NCBI RefSeq assembly: GCF_003284935.1
Contig: NZ_QMEV01000018.1
Location: 17,153-81,152 of the forward strand
From: Mycobacterium colombiense
Lineage (GTDB): Bacteria > Actinomycetota > Actinomycetes > Mycobacteriales > Mycobacteriaceae
Reading direction: 5' to 3'
Length of the DNA stretch: 64,000 bases
Within the stretch, counting starts at the first letter, position 1. The number at the start of each line of letters is the position of its first letter. The notes beneath the pieces were generated by a model. The model had not been told where the DNA came from, searched no databases, and saw only the letters and a program-made list of their open reading frames with translations. A program made the translations under genes and the position numbers. This document shows, piece by piece, positions 46,778-57,577 of the stretch.

Positions 46778-47653
46778 GTGCATTCGAGCTTCTGCGGCCG
46801 CCCGGTCGCCGGCGATCGCGCGCTGATCATGGCGATCGTCAACCGCACCCCGGACTCGTTCTATGACCGGGGCGCGACGTTCAGCGACGAGGCCGCCAGG
46901 GCGGCGGTGCATCGGGCCGTCGCCGAGGGCGCCGACGTCATCGACGTCGGCGGGGTCAAGGCCGGGCCCGGTCAAGAGGTCGACGCCGACACCGAGATCG
47001 CCCGGCTGGTGCCCTTCATCGAGTGGCTGCGCGACGCCTATCCGGATCAGCTGATCAGCGCCGACACCTGGCGCGCCGAGGTGGCCAAGGTGGCCTGTGC
47101 GGCCGGTGCGGACCTGATCAACGACACCTGGGGCGGCATCGACCCGGCGCTGCCGGAGGTGGCCGCGGAGTTCGGCGCCGGCCTGGTGTGTTCGCACACC
47201 GGCAACGCGCTGCCGCGCACCCGCCCGTTCCGGGTGAACTACGGGACCACCACCCGCGGCGTGGTCGACGACGTCATCGCCCAGGTCACCGCGGCCGCCG
47301 AGCGGGCGGTGGCGTGCGGTGTGGCCCGTGACCGGGTGCTGATCGACCCGACCCACGACTTCGGCAAGAACACCTTTCACGGGCTGCTGCTGTTGCGCCA
47401 CGTGGGCGATCTCGTGAACACCGGGTGGCCCGTGCTCATGGCTTTGAGTAACAAGGACTTCGTCGGGGAGACTCTGGGGGTGGAATTGACCGAACGCCTC
47501 GAGGGGACGTTGGCGGCGACCGCGCTGGCGGCCGCCGCCGGTGCGCGGATGTTCCGCGTCCACGAGGTCGCGGCCACCCGCCGGGTGCTGGAAATGGTGG
47601 CCTCGATCCAGGGGACGCGCCCGCCGACGCGCACGGTGCGGGGGCTGGCATGA
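46778..47653 (+). CDS. folP2: FolP2, dihydropteroate synthase paralogue
   Basis: 291 aa TIM barrel of the dihydropteroate synthase family: IMAIVNRTPDSFYDRGATFSDEAA (pterin-site loop), GADVIDVGGVKAGPG, LISADTWRAEVAKVA, LINDTWGG, and LIDPTHDFGKNTFHGL. Mycobacteria have FolP1 as the functional enzyme; FolP2 lacks normal DHPS activity, and its genetic link to gpgS suggests another role. GTG 46778 is chosen. The frame is open to 46706, but that would translate the palindromic repeat. The stop overlaps the gpgS ATG (ATGA). Confidence 0.9.
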   Translation: MHSSFCGRPVAGDRALIMAIVNRTPDSFYDRGATFSDEAARAAVHRAVAEGADVIDVGGVKAGPGQEVDADTEIARLVPFIEWLRDAYPDQLISADTWRAEVAKVACAAGADLINDTWGGIDPALPEVAAEFGAGLVCSHTGNALPRTRPFRVNYGTTTRGVVDDVIAQVTAAAERAVACGVARDRVLIDPTHDFGKNTFHGLLLLRHVGDLVNTGWPVLMALSNKDFVGETLGVELTERLEGTLAATALAAAAGARMFRVHEVAATRRVLEMVASIQGTRPPTRTVRGLA

Positions 47654-48657
47654 CGGCCTCGGACCTGGTCGCCGGCGATCTCGCCAACGGCAGGGTGCAT
47701 GCCGCCCGGCCCGGCGACGTGTGGCTGGCCAACGACAGGCGGAACCGTCCGGGCTGGACCATCGCCGACCTGGAGGCCGCGAAGGCCGGGCGGACCATCT
47801 CGGTGGTGCTGCCCGCCCTCGACGAGGAAGACACCATCGCGTCGGTGATCGAGAGCATCTCACCGCTGGTAGACGGGCTGGTCGACGAGCTGATCGTGCT
47901 GGACTCCGGCTCCACGGACGACACCGAGATCCGGGCCGTCGCCGCCGGCGCCCGCGTCGTCAGCCGCGAGCAGGCCTTGCCCGAGGTGCCGATACGCCCC
48001 GGGAAGGGCGAGGCGTTGTGGCGCTCACTGGCGGCCACCAGCGGCGACATCGTGGTGTTCGTCGACTCCGACCTGATCAACCCGCACCCGATGTTCGTGC
48101 CGTGGCTGGTCGGCCCGCTGCTCACCGGCGACGGCGTGCACCTGGTCAAAAGCTTCTACCGACGGCCGCTGCGGGGCAGCGAGCTCAGCGACGTCGGCGA
48201 CGTCGGCGGCGACGTCAGCGCCACCGGCGGTGGGCGGGTCACCGAGCTGGTCGCCCGGCCGCTGCTGTCGGCGCTGCGGCCCGAGCTGGGTTCCGTCCTC
48301 CAGCCGCTCGGCGGGGAGTACGCCGCCACCCGGGAACTGCTGACCTCGGTGCCGTTCGCGCCGGGCTACGGCGTGGAGATCGGCCTGCTGGTGGACACCT
48401 TCGACCGGCTGGGTCTCGAGGCGATCGCGCAGGTCAACCTCGGGGTGCGGGCGCATCGCAACCGGCCGCTGGCCGACTTGGGCGTGATGAGCCGCCAAAT
48501 CATCGCGACCCTCCTCTCGCGCTGCGGGATCCCGGACTCCGGCGTCGGGCTGACTCAGTTCGTCGCCGACGGTCCCGAGGGGCACGGCTACACCCAGCGC
48601 ACCTCGCCGGTGTCGCTGGCGGACCGGCCCCCGATGCAGGCGATCAGACCGCGGTAG
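47650..48657 (+). CDS. gpgS: GpgS, glucosyl-3-phosphoglycerate synthase
   Basis: 335 aa GT-A glycosyltransferase (family GT81), homologous to Rv1208. It transfers glucose from NDP-glucose to 3-phosphoglycerate, the first step of 6-O-methylglucose lipopolysaccharide synthesis. Motifs: SVVLPALDEEDTIASVIESI, VLDSGSTDDTEI, PGKGEALWRSL, and the metal site VFVDSDLINPHPMFVPWLVGPLL. The acceptor region is LQPLGGEYAATRELL. It overlaps folP2 by 4 bp and is coupled to it. Confidence 0.93.
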   Translation: MTASDLVAGDLANGRVHAARPGDVWLANDRRNRPGWTIADLEAAKAGRTISVVLPALDEEDTIASVIESISPLVDGLVDELIVLDSGSTDDTEIRAVAAGARVVSREQALPEVPIRPGKGEALWRSLAATSGDIVVFVDSDLINPHPMFVPWLVGPLLTGDGVHLVKSFYRRPLRGSELSDVGDVGGDVSATGGGRVTELVARPLLSALRPELGSVLQPLGGEYAATRELLTSVPFAPGYGVEIGLLVDTFDRLGLEAIAQVNLGVRAHRNRPLADLGVMSRQIIATLLSRCGIPDSGVGLTQFVADGPEGHGYTQRTSPVSLADRPPMQAIRPR

Positions 48658-48716
48658 GCCCGCGGCGGGTCACGCTGGCCGCCGCGGTGTCGGTGGCATA
48701 GGGCAGTATCGATCCC

Positions 48717-49076
48717 GTGGCGTTGGTGTTGCTGTACCTGGTGGTTCTGGTGCTGGTGGCGATCGTCCTGTTCGGCGCGGCCAGCCTGTTGTTCGGTCGC
48801 GGCGAGCAGCTGCCGCCCTTGCCGCGGGGGACGACGGCCACGGTCCTGCCCGCGTTCGGGGTGACCGGCTCCGACGTCGACGCGGTCAAGTTCACCCAGG
48901 TGCTGCGCGGCTACAAGACCAGCGAAGTGGACTGGGTGCTGGACCGGCTCGCGCGGGAGCTCGAGGCGCTGCGCGGCCAGCTGGCGGCCGTGCACGCCGC
49001 GCCGGCGGCCGGGACCGAGGCCGAAGGCGAATCCGGGGAACCCGACGACGGCGAGGATCGTCAGGACTCAATGTGA
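48717..49076 (+). CDS. DivIVA-like membrane-anchored small protein, Rv1209-like
   Basis: 119 aa with one N-terminal membrane segment (about residues 3-27). A DivIVA/Wag31-like short motif follows (VDAVKFTQVLRGYKTSEVDWVLDRLARELEALRGQL), then an acidic disordered tail (EAEGESGEPDDGEDRQD). The FxxxLRGYxxxEVDxxLDRL pattern is the DivIVA N-terminal signature, so it could have a role in cell envelope growth or polarity. It overlaps tagA by 4 bp (GTGA). Confidence 0.85.
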   Translation: MALVLLYLVVLVLVAIVLFGAASLLFGRGEQLPPLPRGTTATVLPAFGVTGSDVDAVKFTQVLRGYKTSEVDWVLDRLARELEALRGQLAAVHAAPAAGTEAEGESGEPDDGEDRQDSM

Positions 49077-49654
49077 GTGAAGACGAGCTGGTTCGCTGCA
49101 GTTGGGCGACCGTGCGGCCGGGACCCGATTTCGAGCTCTACCGCGACTACCACGACCGCGAGTGGGGCCAGCCGGTGCGCGACGGGGTCGCGTTGTTCGA
49201 GCGGATGAGCCTGGAGGCCTTTCAAAGTGGCCTGTCGTGGCTGATCATCCTGCGGAAACGGGAGAATTTCCGGCGCGCGTTCGACCGCTTCGACATCACG
49301 GCGGTCGCCGAATACACCGATGCCGACGTGCAGCGGCTGCTGGCCGACCAGGGAATCGTGCGCAACCGGGCCAAGATTGAGGCGACGATCGCCAATGCGC
49401 GGGCCGCCGCCGAACTGGGAAGCGCGGCGGACCTGGCCGACCTGCTGTGGTCGTTTGCGCCGTCGCCGCGATCCCGGCCGGCCGACCCGGCCGAAATCCC
49501 CTCGGCCACTGACGAATCGAAGGCCATGGCGCGTGAGCTCAAGCGGCGCGGGTTCCGCTTCGTCGGGCCCACCACCGCCTATGCGCTGATGCAGGCGACC
49601 GGGATGGTCGACGACCATATCCGCGGTTGCTGGGTGCCCGCGGCGGCCCGCTGA
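49073..49654 (+). CDS. tagA: TagA, DNA-3-methyladenine glycosylase I
   Basis: 193 aa. It removes 3-methyladenine from alkylated DNA as the first step of base excision repair. The helix-hairpin-helix glycosylase family shows RCSWATVRPGPDFELYRDYHDREWGQPV at the N-terminus. The zinc-snap residues are recognisable as C9, H27, H182 and C186 (HIRGC). The substrate pocket segment is SLEAFQSGLSWLIILRKRENFRRAF. GTG 49073 overlaps the upstream stop. Confidence 0.93.
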   Translation: MSEDELVRCSWATVRPGPDFELYRDYHDREWGQPVRDGVALFERMSLEAFQSGLSWLIILRKRENFRRAFDRFDITAVAEYTDADVQRLLADQGIVRNRAKIEATIANARAAAELGSAADLADLLWSFAPSPRSRPADPAEIPSATDESKAMARELKRRGFRFVGPTTAYALMQATGMVDDHIRGCWVPAAAR

Positions 49655-49820
49655 GCGCACAGGAGTGGGTCTTTGTACAAGTGATGACCTGGATAGGGAA
49701 CAATGGGGGGGTGATAAGGCAGTTCGATGCCGGGCATGGCTTGAAGTTCGCTGGCGGGGCTTGCTCGGTGCCGACCAGGTCCGCACGGGCGGGCCAGCTC
49801 GAATCTGGAGGGAGTACTCG

Positions 49821-49994
49821 ATGGCGGCGATGAAGCCCCGGACCGGAGACGGTCCTCTGGAAGCAACAAAGGAGGGGCGCGGCATCGTGATGCGGGTACC
49901 ACTTGAGGGAGGCGGTCGGCTGGTCGTCGAACTGACGCCGGACGAAGCCGCCGCCCTCGGTGACGAACTCAAGGGCGTCACGAGCTCCAGCTAG
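49821..49994 (+). CDS. DUF3117 small protein, Rv1211-like
   Basis: 57 aa starting MAAMKPRTGDGPLEATKEGR. It is the highly conserved actinobacterial DUF3117 protein, and its function is unknown. It is basic at the N-terminus with an amphipathic C-terminal helix (LTPDEAAALGDELKGV). ATG 49821 has a near-perfect GGAGGGAG ribosome site at 49807-49814; the longer open frame from 49665 is not needed. It stands alone between tagA and the convergent glgA, and the 166-bp leader has an AT-rich promoter-like stretch near 49672-49705. Confidence 0.88.
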   Translation: MAAMKPRTGDGPLEATKEGRGIVMRVPLEGGGRLVVELTPDEAAALGDELKGVTSSS

Positions 49995-50023
49995 GGCTTG
50001 CCGCCGAACGGATGTCGGCGGCG

Positions 50024-51196
50024 CTACGCACACACCTTCCGATAGATCTCCAGGGTCTGCTCGGCGACGTGGGCCCAGGAGAACTCCTCGACGCAGCGTT
50101 GGCGTCCCGCCTTGCCGTAGCGCTGCGCTTTGTCGCGGTCGGCGATCAGCTCGTTGACCGCCTCGGCCAGCCCGGCCTGATAGCCCCGAGCGTCCTCGGG
50201 GTCGTAATGCACCAGCGTCCCGGTGACCCCGTCGGCGACCACCTCCGGGATTCCGCCGACATCGGAGGCCACCACCGCGGTCGAGCAGGCCATCGCCTCC
50301 AGATTCACGATGCCCAGCGGCTCGTACACCGACGGGCACACGAAAACCGATGCGGCCGACAAAATTTCGCGTAGCTCCCCGGTGGGCAGCATCTCGCGGA
50401 TCCAGAACACCCCGCTGCGACTGCGGGACAGGCCGGCCACGGCGTCGCGAATCTCGTCGGCGATCTCCGGGGTGTCGGGTGCGCCGGCGCACAACACCAC
50501 CTGCGCTTCCGGGCTGAACCGGTGGGCGGCCGCCACCAGGTGGGCCAGCCCCTTCTGCCGCGTGATCCGACCGACGAACACCACGATGGGCCGGGCCGGA
50601 TCGACGCCCAGTTCGGCGAGCATCGATCCGGTTTGCATCGGCCCGGCCGGGTACCAGACGTCGGTGTCGACGCCGTTGCGGATGACGTGCACGGCGCTGG
50701 GATCCAATGCGGGATAGACGCGCAGGACGTCCTCGCGCATCGCGCTACTGACCGCGATGACGGCATCCGCGGCCAGCACGGCGGTCTGCTCGACCCAGCT
50801 CGAGATCCGGTAGCCGCCACCGAGTTGCTCGGCCTTCCAGGGGCGCAGCGGCTCGAGCGAATGCGCGGTCAGCACGTGCGGAACCCCGTACAGCAACGCG
50901 GCCAGATGCCCGGCCATGCCGGCGTACCAGGTGTGCGAATGCACCACGCTGGCTTCCGATGCCGCGTTGGCCATCATCAAATCGGCCGACAGGATCGACA
51001 TCGCCGCGTTGGCGCCCTGCAACCGCGGGTCGGGCTGGTGCACGTGCACTCCCTGGGCGCCGGGGCGCGGCGCGCCCATGCAATGCACGTCGACCGCGCA
51101 CAGCCGGCGCAGCTGGGCGACGAGCTCGGTGACGTGTACCCCCGCGCCCCCGTAGACCTCCGGTGGGTACTCCCGCGTCATCATCGCGACCCGCAT
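50024..51196 (-). CDS. glgA: GlgA/GlgM, GT4 glucosyltransferase of glycogen and maltose-1-phosphate synthesis
   Basis: 390 aa, close to Rv1212c (387 aa). GT4 features: [21 protein letters not shown] at the N-terminus, [64 protein letters not shown] (donor-site E-x7-E). In mycobacteria the orthologue makes alpha-maltose-1-phosphate from ADP-glucose and glucose-1-phosphate for the GlgE pathway. The frame is open to 51382, but ATG 51196 begins the conserved [13 protein letters not shown]. It is divergent from glgC (170 bp), which supplies ADP-glucose. Confidence 0.93.
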   Translation of the reverse strand: MRVAMMTREYPPEVYGGAGVHVTELVAQLRRLCAVDVHCMGAPRPGAQGVHVHQPDPRLQGANAAMSILSADLMMANAASEASVVHSHTWYAGMAGHLAALLYGVPHVLTAHSLEPLRPWKAEQLGGGYRISSWVEQTAVLAADAVIAVSSAMREDVLRVYPALDPSAVHVIRNGVDTDVWYPAGPMQTGSMLAELGVDPARPIVVFVGRITRQKGLAHLVAAAHRFSPEAQVVLCAGAPDTPEIADEIRDAVAGLSRSRSGVFWIREMLPTGELREILSAASVFVCPSVYEPLGIVNLEAMACSTAVVASDVGGIPEVVADGVTGTLVHYDPEDARGYQAGLAEAVNELIADRDKAQRYGKAGRQRCVEEFSWAHVAEQTLEIYRKVCA

Positions 51197-51366
51197 ACCC
51201 GCACGGTAGTTCGCGAACGAGGCCCGCCGCGAGGCGGGTGGGCCACAAAGTCGGGGCGATCGTGGGAGCGTGCGCGGCCAAATACCTTGACGGACAGCCG
51301 CACAGAACTTCGCCAATCGACCGTTCCCCCTGGCAGCCCTTCGCCACGGCCGATAGGTTTGACACC

Positions 51367-52581
51367 ATGAGGGAAGCGCCACACGTGCTGGGCATCGTCC
51401 TGGCCGGCGGTGAGGGCAAGCGGCTGTATCCGCTGACCGCGGACCGCGCCAAGCCCGCCGTTCCCTTTGGCGGCGCCTATCGGCTGATCGACTTCGTCCT
51501 GTCCAACCTCGTCAACGCCCGGTATCTGCGCATCTGCGTTCTCACCCAGTACAAGTCGCATTCACTGGACCGTCACATCTCGCAGAACTGGCGGCTGTCC
51601 GGCCTGGCCGGTGAATACATCACGCCGGTGCCCGCGCAGCAGCGCCTCGGCCCGCGCTGGTACACCGGCTCGGCCGACGCGATCTACCAGTCGCTCAATC
51701 TGATCTACGACGAAGACCCCGACTACATAGTGGTTTTCGGCGCCGACCACGTGTACCGGATGGACCCCGAGCAGATGGTCCGGTTCCACATCGACAGCGG
51801 CGCCGGCGCGACGGTCGCCGGCATCCGGGTGCCGCGCAGCGAGGCCACCGCGTTCGGCTGCATCGACTCCGACGAGTCGGGCCGCATTCGCAACTTCGTG
51901 GAGAAGCCGCTCGATCCGCCGGGGACCCCGGATGACCCCGAGCAGACGTTCGTGTCGATGGGCAACTACATCTTCACCACCAAGGTGCTCATCGACGCGA
52001 TCCGCGCCGACGCCGACGACGACCACTCCGATCACGACATGGGCGGTGACATCATCCCGCGCCTGGTCGCCGACGGGATGGCCGCCGTCTACGACTTCAA
52101 CGACAACGAGGTGCCCGGGGCCACCGACCGCGACCGGGCCTACTGGCGCGACGTGGGAACGCTGGACGCCTTCTACGACGCGCACATGGACCTGGTGTCG
52201 GTGCACCCGGTGTTCAACCTGTACAACAAGCGCTGGCCGATCCGCGGTGAGTCGGAGAACCTCGCGCCGGCCAAGTTCGTCAACGGCGGTTCCGCGCAGG
52301 AGTCGGTGGTGGGAGCGGGCAGCATCATCTCGGCGGCCTCGGTGCGCAACTCGGTGCTGTCGTCCAACGTGGTGGTCGACGACGGCGCGATCGTGGAGGG
52401 CAGCGTGATCATGCCCGGCGCCCGCGTCGGTCGCGGCGCGGTGGTGCGCCACGCGATCCTGGACAAGAACGTCGTCGTCGGGCCGGGGGAGATGGTGGGC
52501 GTGGACCTGGAAAAGGATCGCGAGCGCTTCGCGATCAGCGCCGGCGGCGTAGTCGCGGTGGGCAAGGGCGTCTGGATCTAG
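51367..52581 (+). CDS. glgC: GlgC, glucose-1-phosphate adenylyltransferase
   Basis: 404 aa, the same length as M. tuberculosis GlgC (Rv1213). It makes ADP-glucose from ATP and glucose-1-phosphate, the committed step of glycogen and GlgM-dependent glucan synthesis. Motifs: [28 protein letters not shown] (nucleotidyltransferase loop), [40 protein letters not shown] and a C-terminal beta-helix domain. ATG 51367 is chosen over the longer frame. It overlaps the convergent hydrolase gene by 4 bp. In H37Rv a PE gene follows; here it does not. Confidence 0.96.
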   Translation: MREAPHVLGIVLAGGEGKRLYPLTADRAKPAVPFGGAYRLIDFVLSNLVNARYLRICVLTQYKSHSLDRHISQNWRLSGLAGEYITPVPAQQRLGPRWYTGSADAIYQSLNLIYDEDPDYIVVFGADHVYRMDPEQMVRFHIDSGAGATVAGIRVPRSEATAFGCIDSDESGRIRNFVEKPLDPPGTPDDPEQTFVSMGNYIFTTKVLIDAIRADADDDHSDHDMGGDIIPRLVADGMAAVYDFNDNEVPGATDRDRAYWRDVGTLDAFYDAHMDLVSVHPVFNLYNKRWPIRGESENLAPAKFVNGGSAQESVVGAGSIISAASVRNSVLSSNVVVDDGAIVEGSVIMPGARVGRGAVVRHAILDKNVVVGPGEMVGVDLEKDRERFAISAGGVVAVGKGVWI

Positions 52582-54272
52582 CCCGGTATCTCCGGAATCA
52601 GCAGTTGGGCGTCGCGCTGCGCACCCCAGTGCAAGGTGATGCGACCGCGCGGCGAGCCCTGGTACCACGCCGGAAACTGGCCGGTGAGTGGGTTTCTCGG
52701 AGACAGCCAGCGACCGGCGATCACCAACCGCAACTGTTCGCCCGCGCGGAACAACGTCGCCGACGGGCCCAGCTCGACTTCGACCTCGGCCAGCTCGCCG
52801 GGCGAGAGCGGTCGCGCGGCGGTTCCCGTGCTGACGGGTTCGTCCGGCCGGGTCCCGGAATCCAAGGCGCGCAGCGCGATCCGTTGCCATCCGGTGGTCA
52901 CCCGATCGCGGCCGTAGCCGTAGGAGCCCTCGAATCCGACGAACCGTCGCCCGAACCGGCCGCGGCGCCACTTTTCCACGCCGACGAAGAGATTGGCGTC
53001 GTCACAGCCGCTGAGTTCGACCCACAACCGGGCCACCATATGACCGGTCAGCTCGACGTCCTCGGGCACCGTCCAGACGAAAGATGCTGCGCCGCAACGT
53101 GTGCCGAAGTCGACGCGGCCGGAATCGGCTGACGGCTCGGGCGTCAGCGTGTCAGCGTCGCTCAGATACATTGCGCGCCAACGGGTGCGGGCCAGCGGCC
53201 ATTCGGCTTCTTCGCGCACCGCGGTGACGGTGTCGCGGTCCTCGCGCACTTCCAGGCGCACACTGCGGGAGCCCGGGACGCCATCGAGCACATCGCGGAA
53301 GAACTTCAGCTGCTCGCCCAACGCCGCTTCGGAGTAGAAGGTCGCCCACTTGCCGCCGCGATGGGTGTACAGCCGGGCGTGCTCGGAGCCGGCGTGTACG
53401 AAGGCCCGCATCGAACCGCGGCTGTGCAGGTTGTTGTCCGAGAAGCTGCCGCAGACGAGCATCGGGACCTTGATCGCCGACAGGTCCGGCGCCAGCGAGC
53501 GCCAGAACTCGTCGCGCAGCGGGTGTTCCTGTTGCATCCGTGCGAGGTCGTAGCTCTGCCGGGTGTCGCGACTGAGGTTGCGCGACCACAACCGGCTGAA
53601 GCCGATCTCGTGCACGCCGCCGGGAAACATCAGGTCGCGGTAGGCGTCGGTGAAGCCCTCCCACGGGCAGATCGCCCGCAGCGCGGGTGGCTGCAGCGCG
53701 GCGACGGCGTACTGGCTGATGGCCAGGTAGGAGACCCCGAGCATCACCACGTTGCCGTCGCACCAGGGCTGTCCGGCGATCCACTGCACCAGGTCGTAGG
53801 TGTCCTGCGCTTCCTGGAGAGACAACAGGTTCCCGGTGCCGTCGGAATGGCCGCAGCCGCGCGCGTCGGCGTTGACGACGACGAAGCCGCGCGCGGTCCA
53901 CCATGCCGGATCCGGTGCCTCCCAACCGGTCAGGGTGGAAAAGGTCACCGGTTGCGGCTGACGAATCATGCGGTACTGCATCGAAAACGTGGTCTTGTTG
54001 CCGCGGCGGGTCGGCAGGTGGTCCTTGCCGTAGGGGTGAATGCTCAGGATCACCGGCCGCGCCTCGTCGCCGGCCGCCCGAAAGACGTTGATCCGCAACA
54101 GCGTTCCATCGCGGACCGCGACGGCCACATCGCGCTCGAGGCGCAGATCGGCGGGTGGGTCGGTGACGGTGACGGGCGGGCGGGCGATGCCGCGAATCCG
54201 GTTCCACGCGTACCGCAATGCGCCGGGGCGCCGCCATGGGCGGTCCCGGGCGGGCGGCCGACTGCCCAGCAC
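52578..54272 (-). CDS. CocE/NonD-family hydrolase (X-Pro dipeptidyl-peptidase S15-like), Rv1215c-like
   Basis: 564 aa, close to Rv1215c (561 aa). The alpha/beta-hydrolase domain carries the nucleophile in [15 protein letters not shown] (GxSY). A C-terminal jelly-roll follows ([46 protein letters not shown]). Family members hydrolyse esters or N-terminal X-Pro peptides, and the natural substrate is unknown. There is no clear signal peptide. GTG 54272 starts [13 protein letters not shown]; a later start is possible. Confidence 0.85.
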   Translation of the reverse strand: MLGSRPPARDRPWRRPGALRYAWNRIRGIARPPVTVTDPPADLRLERDVAVAVRDGTLLRINVFRAAGDEARPVILSIHPYGKDHLPTRRGNKTTFSMQYRMIRQPQPVTFSTLTGWEAPDPAWWTARGFVVVNADARGCGHSDGTGNLLSLQEAQDTYDLVQWIAGQPWCDGNVVMLGVSYLAISQYAVAALQPPALRAICPWEGFTDAYRDLMFPGGVHEIGFSRLWSRNLSRDTRQSYDLARMQQEHPLRDEFWRSLAPDLSAIKVPMLVCGSFSDNNLHSRGSMRAFVHAGSEHARLYTHRGGKWATFYSEAALGEQLKFFRDVLDGVPGSRSVRLEVREDRDTVTAVREEAEWPLARTRWRAMYLSDADTLTPEPSADSGRVDFGTRCGAASFVWTVPEDVELTGHMVARLWVELSGCDDANLFVGVEKWRRGRFGRRFVGFEGSYGYGRDRVTTGWQRIALRALDSGTRPDEPVSTGTAARPLSPGELAEVEVELGPSATLFRAGEQLRLVIAGRWLSPRNPLTGQFPAWYQGSPRGRITLHWGAQRDAQLLIPEIPG

Positions 54273-54301
54273 GCCCCTACCCTAAGCGGCCGATCCGGCG
54301 G

Positions 54302-54976
54302 CTACCAGAGGTAGGGCACCAGCCGGTACCGGACCCGTTCGGCGTATTCGCGGTAGCCGGGCAGTTCGTGGTTCAGCAGCTTTTCTTCGTCGAAGATGCG
54401 CAGCGTGAGCACCAGGGTGCCGGGGATGACGAAGAGCAGTCCCCAGTAGGAGCCGAGCGCCAGGGGGATACCGATCATCATGATGACATTGCCGACGTAC
54501 ATCGGGTGGCGCACGAATCGGTACAGGCCGTTGGACACCACCGTCTGGCCCGTTTCCACGGTGACCGTGGCCGCGGCATAACTGTTCTGGACGATCACCA
54601 GCATGGCGATGCCGAGCCCCGTCGCCACCAGGACATCGCCGAGCACCGAGAGCCAGGGCGGCACCGACGACCAACCGAACCGGTGATCGAGCGCGCTGAA
54701 CACCATGGTCGCGAACAGGCCCACAAACGAGCCGGTGATGATGAACTTTTGCGCCTTGCGGGGTTCGGCCCGCGGGCCCGCCCGCATGCGGCGCTGCAGC
54801 GCCGCGGGATTGGTGCGGCCCAGGTACACGGTGGGGACGATGGTGGCCACCGTGAACACGGCAATGAAGAGCCAGGCCTGCCAGTAGTGCAGCGTGCCCG
54901 CCGGTAGCAGCAGGATCAAGATCCACGAGAGGATGCCCCAGATGGAGGTCGCCGTCACCCGGATTCCGGTTTTCAT
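54302..54976 (-). CDS. ICMT-like integral membrane methyltransferase, Rv1216c-like
   Basis: 224 aa, exactly the Rv1216c length from ATG 54976. It has about 5-6 membrane helices and the isoprenylcysteine carboxyl methyltransferase (PEMT/ICMT) signature GLYRFVRHPMYVGNVIMMIGIPLALGSYWGL. The RHPxYxG motif binds AdoMet. The methylated substrate is unknown. It starts 7 bp after the ABC permease gene and is probably in the same operon. Confidence 0.87.
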   Translation of the reverse strand: MKTGIRVTATSIWGILSWILILLLPAGTLHYWQAWLFIAVFTVATIVPTVYLGRTNPAALQRRMRAGPRAEPRKAQKFIITGSFVGLFATMVFSALDHRFGWSSVPPWLSVLGDVLVATGLGIAMLVIVQNSYAAATVTVETGQTVVSNGLYRFVRHPMYVGNVIMMIGIPLALGSYWGLLFVIPGTLVLTLRIFDEEKLLNHELPGYREYAERVRYRLVPYLW

Positions 54977-54983
54977 CGCGCTC

Positions 54984-56627
54984 CTAGCTGCGTAGATCGC
55001 GGCGCCGAAAAGCCATGGCACCCAGAATCATCAACCCTACGTCGATGGCCAGTAGCCATAACAGTGGTACGACGGTGAAATCTGAGCCGATCCGCGGGAT
55101 GTGCGCGAACGGTTCGGCGTCGAGCAACCATTGCGAGAACCCGGCCAACGACCCGATCAGGTACAGGGCGACGAAGCCGACCAGCACCGCCCAGGCCACC
55201 GGCGTCAGGCGCGGCGCGACGCCGAACACGCAGACCGTCACCGCCGACAACAGCCACACCGCCGGCAATTGGACGGCCGCGCTCGCCACGACCATCGGCA
55301 GCTTGGCGGCGACATCGCCGGACGCGACGCCGTAGACGACACCCGCGGTGAGTCCGCTGGCCAGCATCGCCACCGCCGAGCCGCCGAGCGCCGTCACCAA
55401 ATGGCTTGCCAGCCAACGGGTTCGCGACACCGCGCCGGCGAGCACCGTTTCGGCTCGCTGACTCGACTCTTCCTGGTGCAACCGCAGGGTCAGCGAAACG
55501 GCGAACGCGGCGGCCACCATGCCCGTCATGGTGAACGCGACGGCGATGAACGCCTCCTCGATCGCGCTGGTGCCGCCCATCCGCGCCACGACGTCGCGCG
55601 CCACCCCGCTGTCACCCAGCTCGTCGCCGATGCCGTGCGCCACGCTGCCGATCAGCAGGCCATACAGGCACAGGCCCGCGGACCACAGCACCAGCGCGGC
55701 GCGGTCCAGCCGCCACGTGAGCCCGAGCGAGTTGCCCAGCGCCGGTGCGGCCTCGGCGGGACCCGGTCGTTCCGCGATGAGCCCGGCGCCGACGTCACGG
55801 CCGGCCAGCAGCCGATACGCCACCAGGGTCAGCGCAGCCGTCGTCACCAGGTGCAGCACCAGCACCCACCACCGATCGCCCGCATAGGGCTTGACCTGCA
55901 ACGACCATCCCAGCGGCGACAGCCACGACAGCGTGCCGTCGCCGGCGTCGCCGACGGCGCGCAGGGTGAACGCCGCACCCAGGACGGCGAACGCGGTGCC
56001 GCGGGAGAACCGGGCGCTCGGCGACAACTGCGCGGCCACCGCGGCGACGGCGGTGAACACGAGGCCAGAGCAGGCCAGCGCCGCCCCGAAGGCCAGCGAC
56101 CCGGCGGCCGGGACGTCGGTGCTCAGCAGCCCGGCCGCACCGATGGCCCCGGTGGCAACCGACGCGCCGAACGACAGCAGCAGCGCGGCGCTCAGGGCGG
56201 CGTAGCGGCCGATCGCGGTGGAGTCCACCAGCTCGGTCCGCCCGTTCTCCTCGTCGGCGCGGGTGTGCCGGATCACCGTGAGGATGACCGCCACCGCGAT
56301 CAGGACGTGAAACATTCCGGCCTTCCAGACGCCGACGGCGCCAAGGCTGTCGTTGTATACCCTGCCGTACAGGGCGCGTTGGGCCGGGCTTGCCATGATC
56401 GAGGCCACGAACCCGGCGCGAGCGGAGGCGGCGGGGTAGACCTTCTCGATGCTGCCGACGTACACGGTGGCCAGGGGCACCGACAGCAGCAGTACCCATA
56501 GCGGCATCGAAACCCGGTCGCGGCGCAGGTACAGGCGCAGCATCGACAGCGTTCCGGTGAAGGGCGAACCGCCAAGGGGCGCAGGCGATGCCGACGCGAA
56601 CGGCCGGTCCAGGGTGGTGGTGCTCAT
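54984..56627 (-). CDS. ABC exporter permease, Rv1217c-like
   Basis: 547 aa with about 12 membrane helices, close to Rv1217c (548 aa). It forms the membrane part of the exporter whose ATPase (Rv1218c-like) precedes it with a 4-bp overlap. In M. tuberculosis this tripartite unit (with repressor Rv1219c) contributes to efflux of novobiocin and several inhibitors. Each half has a six-helix domain ([24 protein letters not shown] at the start; [30 protein letters not shown] in the second). Confidence 0.9.
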   Translation of the reverse strand: MSTTTLDRPFASASPAPLGGSPFTGTLSMLRLYLRRDRVSMPLWVLLLSVPLATVYVGSIEKVYPAASARAGFVASIMASPAQRALYGRVYNDSLGAVGVWKAGMFHVLIAVAVILTVIRHTRADEENGRTELVDSTAIGRYAALSAALLLSFGASVATGAIGAAGLLSTDVPAAGSLAFGAALACSGLVFTAVAAVAAQLSPSARFSRGTAFAVLGAAFTLRAVGDAGDGTLSWLSPLGWSLQVKPYAGDRWWVLVLHLVTTAALTLVAYRLLAGRDVGAGLIAERPGPAEAAPALGNSLGLTWRLDRAALVLWSAGLCLYGLLIGSVAHGIGDELGDSGVARDVVARMGGTSAIEEAFIAVAFTMTGMVAAAFAVSLTLRLHQEESSQRAETVLAGAVSRTRWLASHLVTALGGSAVAMLASGLTAGVVYGVASGDVAAKLPMVVASAAVQLPAVWLLSAVTVCVFGVAPRLTPVAWAVLVGFVALYLIGSLAGFSQWLLDAEPFAHIPRIGSDFTVVPLLWLLAIDVGLMILGAMAFRRRDLRS

Positions 56628-57577
56628 GACAGCGAGACCTTTGCCGCATCGCGTCCGTGCCGGCCGTCGCCGCCCGAGGTGTCGTAATGGCGCAGGAAAA
56701 GCTCCTCGAGGGTCGGCGGCTGGCTGACAAGACTGCGCACCCCGGCGTCACCGAGCACGCGGATGAGCTCACCGAGGCTTTCGCTGTCGACCTGGGCGCG
56801 CAGCGTATTGCCGTCGACGCTGACGTCCTCCACGCCTTTGATCCGCCTGAGATCACCGGGATCGCCGGTCATTTCGGCCTTGATCGAGGTGCGGCTCAGG
56901 TGCCGCATCGAGCTCAGCGACCCGCTTTCGATGGTCTTGCCGGCCCGGATGATCGTCACGCGTTCGCACAGCGCTTCCGTCTCGGCCAGGATGTGGCTGG
57001 ACAGCAACACCGTCGCGCCCCGGTCGCGGGCCTGCGCCACGCACTGCTGAAACACGTTCTCCATCAACGGGTCCAGCCCGCTGCTCGGCTCGTCGAGGAG
57101 CAGCAGCCTGGCGTGCGACGAGAAGGCCGAGATCAGCGAGACCTTCTGGCGGTTGCCCTTGGAATAGGTGCGCGCCTTCTTGTGCGGGTCCAGGTCGAAG
57201 CGCTCGATCAGCTCGGCGCGGCGGTTCTTGTCGATGCCGCCGCGCATGCGGGCCAGCAGGTCGATGGTCTCGCCGCCGGTCAGTGACGGCCACAGCGTCA
57301 CGTCGCCTGGCACGTAAGCGATGTGGCGATGCAAGGCGACGGCCTGGGTCCAGGGGTCGCCGCCGAGCAGCCGCACACTGCCGCCGTCGGCTTTCACCAG
57401 ACCCAACAGGATGCGGATCGTCGTCGACTTCCCGGCGCCGTTGGGCCCGAGGAACCCGTGGACTTCTCCCTCCCGCACCGTGAGGTCCAGGCCGTCCAGC
57501 GCCCGCACCGCACCGAAATTCTTCGTGAGACCACGGATCTCGATGGGGGCGAATCCGTCGGCGTTCTCAGTTGGCAT
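56624..57577 (-). CDS. ABC exporter ATPase, Rv1218c-like
   Basis: 317 aa. Walker [11 protein letters not shown]-loop [13 protein letters not shown], signature [12 protein letters not shown] (instead of the canonical LSGGQ), Walker [13 protein letters not shown] and H-switch SSHIL are all visible, so it should be an active ATPase. A C-terminal extension (about residues 225-317) is typical of drug exporter ATPases. It overlaps the TetR gene stop by 11 bp and the permease start by 4 bp. Confidence 0.93.
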   Translation of the reverse strand: MPTENADGFAPIEIRGLTKNFGAVRALDGLDLTVREGEVHGFLGPNGAGKSTTIRILLGLVKADGGSVRLLGGDPWTQAVALHRHIAYVPGDVTLWPSLTGGETIDLLARMRGGIDKNRRAELIERFDLDPHKKARTYSKGNRQKVSLISAFSSHARLLLLDEPSSGLDPLMENVFQQCVAQARDRGATVLLSSHILAETEALCERVTIIRAGKTIESGSLSSMRHLSRTSIKAEMTGDPGDLRRIKGVEDVSVDGNTLRAQVDSESLGELIRVLGDAGVRSLVSQPPTLEELFLRHYDTSGGDGRHGRDAAKVSLS